A DNA stretch of 64,000 bases from Chitinophagales bacterium. Lineage in GTDB: Bacteria; Bacteroidota; Bacteroidia; Chitinophagales; Chitinophagaceae. The first letter of the stretch is position 1. Each line of letters starts with the position of its first letter. The stretch spans positions 39,362 to 103,361 of the forward strand of contig JACJXR010000009.1 in the NCBI GenBank assembly GCA_020636505.1. The letters run 5' to 3'. The notes beneath the pieces are model-generated. The model saw only the letters and a list, made by a program, of their open reading frames with translations, did not search any database and had not been told where the DNA came from. Below are positions 62,448 to 64,000 of this stretch, in pieces. Both the position numbers and the translations under genes were made by a program.

Positions 62448-63656
62448 TTAGAACAGTTTCATTTGTGAGCCCGGTAATTCTTTGGGTGGTGTTGCATCAC
62501 CGAAGACTGTTTTGCCGCCATACTTCCAAGACTCTTGTCTTTCTTTTTCTATCAATTCATTGAAGTTGTCGTTGGGTATAAAGTCCTTCTCAAGCTTCAT
62601 GGCTGCATTATACAATCCTTTTATGGCTTCGTTCTTTTCTTTGTGACCAAGTTTTGCCAATTGTATGGCCTTGTCCAAGGTTGCTATAGCTTCATCATAT
62701 GTTTTGGTTGGAACAGGGAATGGATGTCCATCCTTACCGCCATGAGCGAAAGAATAGCGTGCCGGATCGTCAAATCTGGAAGGAGTACCATGTATCACCT
62801 CACTTACCAATACCAATGATTGCAAAGTACGTGGCCCGACACCTTCAAGCAGCAGCAAACTTTCCATATCCAATTGCTCCTGCTCATGTGCCAATGCCAA
62901 CGCCGCACCCAAGCGTTTCAGATTGACGTTTTGAGAACGCACGTCATGATGTGCGGGCATGAATATTTTTCTTGCTTCTTTCAGTATCAGGTCAGGGTTC
63001 TCTTTGGTGATGTTAAGAACCCCAAGTTTGGTTTCACTGGCATCTTTATGAGTCAGGTTCAGTATTTGCCCTTTGTTTCTTCCGTAAACGAATGTATGAG
63101 GCTCTTCCACAAACGAGCTGATGGTAGGAGAGTGCCAATGGTAACGTCTGGCGTATCCGTTTCCATCGTTCATGCCTTGTTGTATCACCGCCCATTCTCC
63201 TTCATCACTCAGTATGAATGAATGCAGATATATCTGATATCCGTCTTGAATAGCGGTATTGTCCACCTTTGCGGCCAGTTTACTACTCTTGACCAATGTA
63301 TCGCCATCCATTCCCGTTGAAGAAGCTATTCGATATAACTCCTGAGGTGTGGCACGAGAGTGTTTGCCTTTGCCTCCACATATGTATATGCCTAATTCTT
63401 GGCTCTTTTTATTGACAGACTGCTTCAGTGAGCCTAAAACGGATGTGGTGATGCCTGATGAGTGCCAATCCATACCCAATACACAGCCTAAAGACTGAAA
63501 CCATGCAGGGTCGCTCATACGTTGAATAAGAGCAGATTTGCCATATTCCATAACCACAGCCTCAACAATGGCACCTCCAAGCAAGCTCATACGCTCGTAT
63601 AGCCATTTAGGTACGTGTCCATAATGTAAAGGAAGGTCTGCGTATGAACGGCTCAT
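62448..63656 (-). CDS. DUF763 protein with helix-hairpin-helix
   Basis: A 402-residue protein with the DUF763 N-terminal signature ADLPLHYGHVPKWLYERM. A helix-hairpin-helix-like motif LLLLEGVGPRTLQSL near residue 275 suggests nucleic-acid binding. DUF763 proteins are common in archaea and scattered in bacteria; the role is unknown. ATG 63656 is chosen because the family N-terminus begins there; TTG 63689 is upstream in frame. Confidence 0.9.
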   Translation of the reverse strand: MSRSYADLPLHYGHVPKWLYERMSLLGGAIVEAVVMEYGKSALIQRMSDPAWFQSLGCVLGMDWHSSGITTSVLGSLKQSVNKKSQELGIYICGGKGKHSRATPQELYRIASSTGMDGDTLVKSSKLAAKVDNTAIQDGYQIYLHSFILSDEGEWAVIQQGMNDGNGYARRYHWHSPTISSFVEEPHTFVYGRNKGQILNLTHKDASETKLGVLNITKENPDLILKEARKIFMPAHHDVRSQNVNLKRLGAALALAHEQEQLDMESLLLLEGVGPRTLQSLVLVSEVIHGTPSRFDDPARYSFAHGGKDGHPFPVPTKTYDEAIATLDKAIQLAKLGHKEKNEAIKGLYNAAMKLEKDFIPNDNFNELIEKERQESWKYGGKTVFGDATPPKELPGSQMKLF

Positions 63657-63671
63657 ACACGAAAATAAGGC

Positions 63672-63688
63672 ATTTGTACAAATGTACA
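63672..63688 (-). promoter_or_regulatory. promoter/operator-like element of the DUF763 gene
   Basis: A minus-7 box TACATTTG (63679-63686, minus strand) overlaps two TGTACA half-sites (63675-63680 and 63683-63688) 8 bases apart, inside an ATTTGTACAAAT palindrome (63672-63683). A regulator binding there would cover the box. Confidence 0.4.
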
Positions 63689-63698
63689 AATTGAATTG

Positions 63699-64000
63699 CT
63701 ACGCTGTCTGTAATTGAGTATTCAGCTCGCGAAGACTGATCATGCGGTTTTGTTCAGGATCCCAAACCTTGAGCTTGAAGCAAGCTATGATGTCTTTGGG
63801 TTTTAGAGATGTGGTTTTGGCATTTTGCAATTCAGGCATTTCTTTCATTACCTGTGGTAGCTTGTAGAAAGGAATTCTTGAATTGAGGTGGTGTATATGA
63901 TGATACCCAATGTTACCTGTAAACCATTCCATTAGAGGGCTCATTTCCATATAGCTGGACGATTCCATAGCCGCCACTTCGTATTTCCAGTCGTTCTTTT
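63699..64000 (-). CDS. fatty acid desaturase, C-terminal part (cut by window edge)
   Basis: An open frame enters from the right edge on the minus strand (KNDWKYEMAAMESSSYMEM) and ends at 63699, giving the last 100 residues of a second desaturase. The third His box is present in GNIGYHHIHHLNSRIP, in the style of DesA-type delta-12 acyl-lipid desaturases. The stop is 42 bases before the DUF763 ATG, so the two may be one operon. Confidence 0.88.
   Translation of the reverse strand, partial: KNDWKYEVAAMESSSYMEMSPLMEWFTGNIGYHHIHHLNSRIPFYKLPQVMKEMPELQNAKTTSLKPKDIIACFKLKVWDPEQNRMISLRELNTQLQTA

Overview
The window is a chromosomal stretch of a member of the phylum Bacteroidota, most likely in or near the family Chitinophagaceae. 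Supporting signs are two secreted proteins with the C-terminal sorting domain of the type IX secretion system, repeated TAnnTTTG minus-7 promoter boxes, few Shine-Dalgarno sequences, many TTG or GTG starts, and lineage-typical families (DUF5683, deoxyhypusine-synthase-like protein, CTC-type L25). No tRNA, rRNA, insertion sequence, phage gene or CRISPR array was seen. Genes are dense; only two gene-poor gaps exceed 300 bases (13017-13348 and 48577-48914).

Layout. 1-6785: the end of an unidentified gene, a deoxyhypusine-synthase-like gene, an EGF-domain lipoprotein, then minus-strand thiL, an inositol monophosphatase gene, a TolC-type gene, a small conserved gene and phoH. 7052-12535: an SDR oxidoreductase and a tandem pair of large FG-GAP/VCBS T9SS cargo proteins. 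12600-14845: a MaoC/PhaJ-like hydratase divergent from a PhaE/phasin-like protein, which suggests polyhydroxyalkanoate metabolism; an acetoacetyl-CoA-reductase-like SDR lies at 38877-39623. 14895-23732: prmC, ribD, an EamA transporter, a YigZ protein, queG, pcm, a DUF5683 protein, a tail-specific protease and lipB. 23729-30444: a secreted protein of unknown role, an amino-acid permease, lpd, a membrane protein, a DUF2461 protein and a DUF922 putative metalloprotease. 30550-33970: an ECF sigma operon with a small membrane protein and a Spy/CpxP-like protein, then a YHYH / YwqK-like / SCO1 operon. 33976-46523: secreted proteins, a Bax-inhibitor-1 protein, a 59-residue lipoprotein, lepA, the PhaB-like gene, ispF, rplY, prs, a GT-C membrane enzyme, a LutA-like protein, ribH, a TPR protein and pdhA. 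46571-56792: recF, an AT-rich lipoprotein gene, pyrR-pyrB, accD-smpB, a saccharopine-dehydrogenase-like gene, a hotdog thioesterase and two more GT-C enzymes. 56996-64000: gyrA, a TPR protein, a desaturase, a cold-shock protein, a DUF763 protein and a second desaturase cut by the window edge.

Most of the window is housekeeping: cofactor synthesis (thiamine phosphate, riboflavin, lipoate, queuosine, isoprenoid), pyruvate dehydrogenase parts, pyrimidine control and translation factors. The less ordinary parts are the PhaE/MaoC pair with its distant reductase, the ECF operon and neighbouring YHYH-SCO1 operon, the tandem T9SS pair, the desaturase/cold-shock group, and several small genes. All functional calls come from reading motifs by eye; no database search was run.
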